This document shows, piece by piece, positions 62,330-64,000 of a DNA stretch of 64,000 nt. The notes beneath the pieces were generated by a model that made no database searches, was not told the origin of the DNA, and saw nothing but the letters and a program-made list of their open reading frames with translations. The position numbers were made by a program, and so were the translations under genes. How positions within the stretch are numbered: the stretch's first letter is position 1; each line of letters opens with the position of its first letter. Source of the stretch: Lachnospiraceae bacterium (GTDB lineage Bacteria > Bacillota > Clostridia > Lachnospirales > Lachnospiraceae); assembly GCA_015056765.1 (NCBI GenBank), contig SVFQ01000017.1, positions 1 through 64,000 on the forward strand, written 5' to 3'.

Positions 62330-63294
62330 GTAAGGTCCTCTAAACTCTGTAAAACATCCTGGTAATATCGTAATCTTGTGTCTACTGTAGCATTAAAAAT
62401 CTCATGTCTGGAAGTCTCATAATCCCGTCTTATGATTCTGGGATTACGCTGCAAGACTTCATCATATCCTGCAGGATCCACCAAATGATCCTGTCCCGCT
62501 GTCATGAGATATATCTTCCCTTGCATCCTATCTGCATGCTTTCGAAGCTTTCTGGTGGCATCCATACTGGCAAGTGCCCAGCCAAGAGAAGCGCCGTAGG
62601 TCTGATAATGCTCATCTTCTAAACGCAAATCAAATAAGTAATCATATCTGGGTTTTGATAGAGTACTGCTGGTTTCAAAAACCCTGATTCCGTCAAAGCG
62701 TTTCTGTCCCGGTGCGATTTTACGATACTTCCCAGCAATTTTTGAAAGTAACCTTATACACAATACCACACTTTTAGAATACTCGCCAGCCTTCATCTTC
62801 CACATAGGTGACGAAAGAATAGCGCTGTCAAAATACTGAGGATACTTTTCCAGAAAAAGAGCGGAAACGGCGCCGCCCATGGAGTGGGCAAACAAAACCT
62901 TCTTTAAGCCTTCTGTATCCGGTAATACAATCTGATCCAAAAAGCTTTTGAAATCTTCTACATATACATCATAGGAATCGATATGTACCACATCTACTTC
63001 CGGAAGCTTTCCTTCGGAATAGCCGTGGCCTCTTTGTTCCAGGAAATATACTGCATATCCGGCCTGATAATAGTACCAGGCCATCTCGTGATACTTACCC
63101 CAAAACTCACAAAATCCGTGGACAATGGTAATGGCCGCCCTTGGATGTTCCGGCTTTGCGATATAGTAGTGCATATTTTTTCCATCATAGGTTTTGAAAT
63201 AGCCGCTTGTCACACATGCTTCCCGCCAGGCTTTATTCTCCGTGGCCATGGCGGGCAGGAAATCCTCTTCTCCCAGGAAATGAATTTGTTCCAT
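62326..63294 (-). CDS. Alpha/beta hydrolase, lysophospholipase/monoglyceride-lipase type
   Basis: A 322-residue hydrolase when started at the ATG at 63294, which has AGAGGTGG upstream; a longer frame from 63354 would overlap the end of the preceding gene by 50 bases and lacks a ribosome site. Motifs: oxyanion HGFCEFWGKY, EQRGHGYSEG (typical of lysophospholipase L2 and monoglyceride lipases), nucleophile FAHSMGGAVS (Ser138), then AGQDHLVDPAG with the Asp and the conserved His in SRHEIFNA. Cytoplasmic. Between a glycerophosphodiesterase and an HD-GYP gene, it suggests membrane-lipid turnover. Confidence 0.9.
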   Translation of the reverse strand: MEQIHFLGEEDFLPAMATENKAWREACVTSGYFKTYDGKNMHYYIAKPEHPRAAITIVHGFCEFWGKYHEMAWYYYQAGYAVYFLEQRGHGYSEGKLPEVDVVHIDSYDVYVEDFKSFLDQIVLPDTEGLKKVLFAHSMGGAVSALFLEKYPQYFDSAILSSPMWKMKAGEYSKSVVLCIRLLSKIAGKYRKIAPGQKRFDGIRVFETSSTLSKPRYDYLFDLRLEDEHYQTYGASLGWALASMDATRKLRKHADRMQGKIYLMTAGQDHLVDPAGYDEVLQRNPRIIRRDYETSRHEIFNATVDTRLRYYQDVLQSLEDLT

Positions 63295-63304
63295 ATCCAC
63301 CTCT

Positions 63305-64000
63305 TTAACCAAGTAGTTTTCTTGCTTTGTCCGGATAATTCGTAATGATGGCATGTACGCCCCACTGCTCCGCCATCTTCATGTAAGCTTCTTCATTGAC
63401 AGTCCACACGTTGATGTCGATACCTTTGTCGTGGCACTCCTGTACGAAGCCCGGGAACTGCAGATTATACAGGGCCGGATGCAGTGCGTCTGCTCCCACC
63501 TTTTGGCAATAGCCAGGCATATCGATAGGGCCATCTGCATAGAGAAGTCCCGTCTTTGCTTCCGGATTTAACTCTTTGATTTTCTTGACAGAGTAGTGAT
63601 TAAAGGAAGAATAGATGGCTCTATCATTCCATCCTTTTTTATTTGTCAGCTCCACGATTTTTTCTTCCAGCTGTGGATACATGACGATTCCTGTCTTCAT
63701 CTCGATATTGATGGTAAGCCCTGTAGGCTCCAGTAAATCGAATACTTCTTCCATGGTAGGAATCTGTACCCCTTCATAAGCCAGATTACCATAAGAGAAA
63801 TCCATCTTGCGAAGTTCTTCAAAGGTATAGTCTTTGATCCAACCTTTGGCATTGGCAGTACGGTCTACTTTTTCATCATGGCATACCACCAGTACGCCAT
63901 CTTTTGTCAGCTGTACATCCAGCTCGACGCCGTCAGCTCCCATGTCTGCTGCCAACTGAAAAGCAGGTAATGTATTTTCCGGCGCATGGCCGCTGGCACC
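63305..64000 (-). CDS. Glycerophosphodiester phosphodiesterase, partial at right edge
   Basis: The frame is open to the last base of the window and starts inside the family's N-terminal motif (GASGHAPENTLPAFQ, right after the usual HR), so only a few residues are missing. Further motifs are GADGVELDVQLTKDG, VVCHDEKVDRT, TINIEMKTG and the C-terminal VNVWTVNEEAYM-like block (NVWTVNEEAY). It hydrolyses glycerophosphodiesters to glycerol 3-phosphate and an alcohol. No signal peptide can be judged because the start is absent. It is followed after 10 bases by the alpha/beta hydrolase gene, giving a three-gene operon. Confidence 0.92.
   Translation of the reverse strand, partial: GASGHAPENTLPAFQLAADMGADGVELDVQLTKDGVLVVCHDEKVDRTANAKGWIKDYTFEELRKMDFSYGNLAYEGVQIPTMEEVFDLLEPTGLTINIEMKTGIVMYPQLEEKIVELTNKKGWNDRAIYSSFNHYSVKKIKELNPEAKTGLLYADGPIDMPGYCQKVGADALHPALYNLQFPGFVQECHDKGIDINVWTVNEEAYMKMAEQWGVHAIITNYPDKARKLLG

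Noticed and set aside
63953-63955. TTG at 63955 as start of the GDPD gene.
   Set aside because: The frame continues upstream to the window edge and encodes the conserved GASGHAPENT motif, so this codon is an internal leucine.
1-64000. CRISPR arrays, tRNA or rRNA genes, insertion sequences, prophage or integration sites.
   Set aside because: None was seen; duplicated content is due to diverged paralogous operons, not to recent repeats.

Overview
The window reads as a chromosome segment of a carbohydrate-specialist Gram-positive anaerobe, most likely a gut or rumen member of the Clostridia (Lachnospiraceae-like). This is inferred from strong AAGGAG-type ribosome binding sites, many CUT1-type sugar ABC importers that lack their own ATPase gene, lipoprotein glycosidases, LacI and AraC regulators and a pyrophosphate-type phosphofructokinase. 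About 95% is coding. I saw no rRNA, tRNA, CRISPR array, phage or insertion sequence.

Region A (1-25.5 kb) is a host-glycan-like utilisation locus. On the minus strand a GH3/GH20 pair (22202 to 18006) is followed by a long operon from a strong promoter near 17.94 kb: a lipoprotein solute-binding protein, a hairpin attenuator, a very large membrane-anchored binding protein with two carbohydrate-binding-like domains, two permeases, an NHL-TPR-Yip1 membrane protein, a DUF5696-like surface lipoprotein, two more permeases, then intracellular GH130 phosphorylase, GH35, a sialidase-like propeller protein and a GH29 fucosidase cut by the left edge. Divergently (+) run a CBM9-like protein, a LacI regulator and a U32-like four-cysteine protein.

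Region B (25.6-35.8 kb) is a second importer of ordinary composition (two permeases and a lipoprotein) with a hairpin attenuator, a GH42-like protein and a GH38 alpha-mannosidase, driven from a consensus promoter and facing its own LacI regulator, a paralogue of the one in region A. GTTAAC/TGTTAA motifs are concentrated in the control regions of A and B. GH38, GH130, GH20, GH35, GH29 and a sialidase-like protein together suggest intracellular dismantling of imported N-glycan-type oligosaccharides (inference). A pyrophosphate-dependent phosphofructokinase gene (35.9-37.2 kb) separates B from C.

Region C (37.2-60.8 kb) is a xylan/plant-glycan locus with an AraC regulator: lipoprotein GH10 xylanase, GH43 and GH5 outside the cell, a cytoplasmic esterase-GH43 fusion and a GH36 alpha-galactosidase. 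Its transport operon is a paralogous copy of that in region A: giant binding protein, permease pair, NHL protein, Yip1 protein, DUF5696-like protein, permease pair, lipoprotein binding protein. The order is the same except that the small binding protein is last rather than first and NHL and Yip1 are two genes. This repeated double-permease, double-binding-protein module with three accessory surface proteins is the most striking system in the window.

The right end (61-64 kb) is an unrelated operon of GDPD phosphodiesterase (cut by the edge), a lysophospholipase-like hydrolase and a membrane HD-GYP protein.
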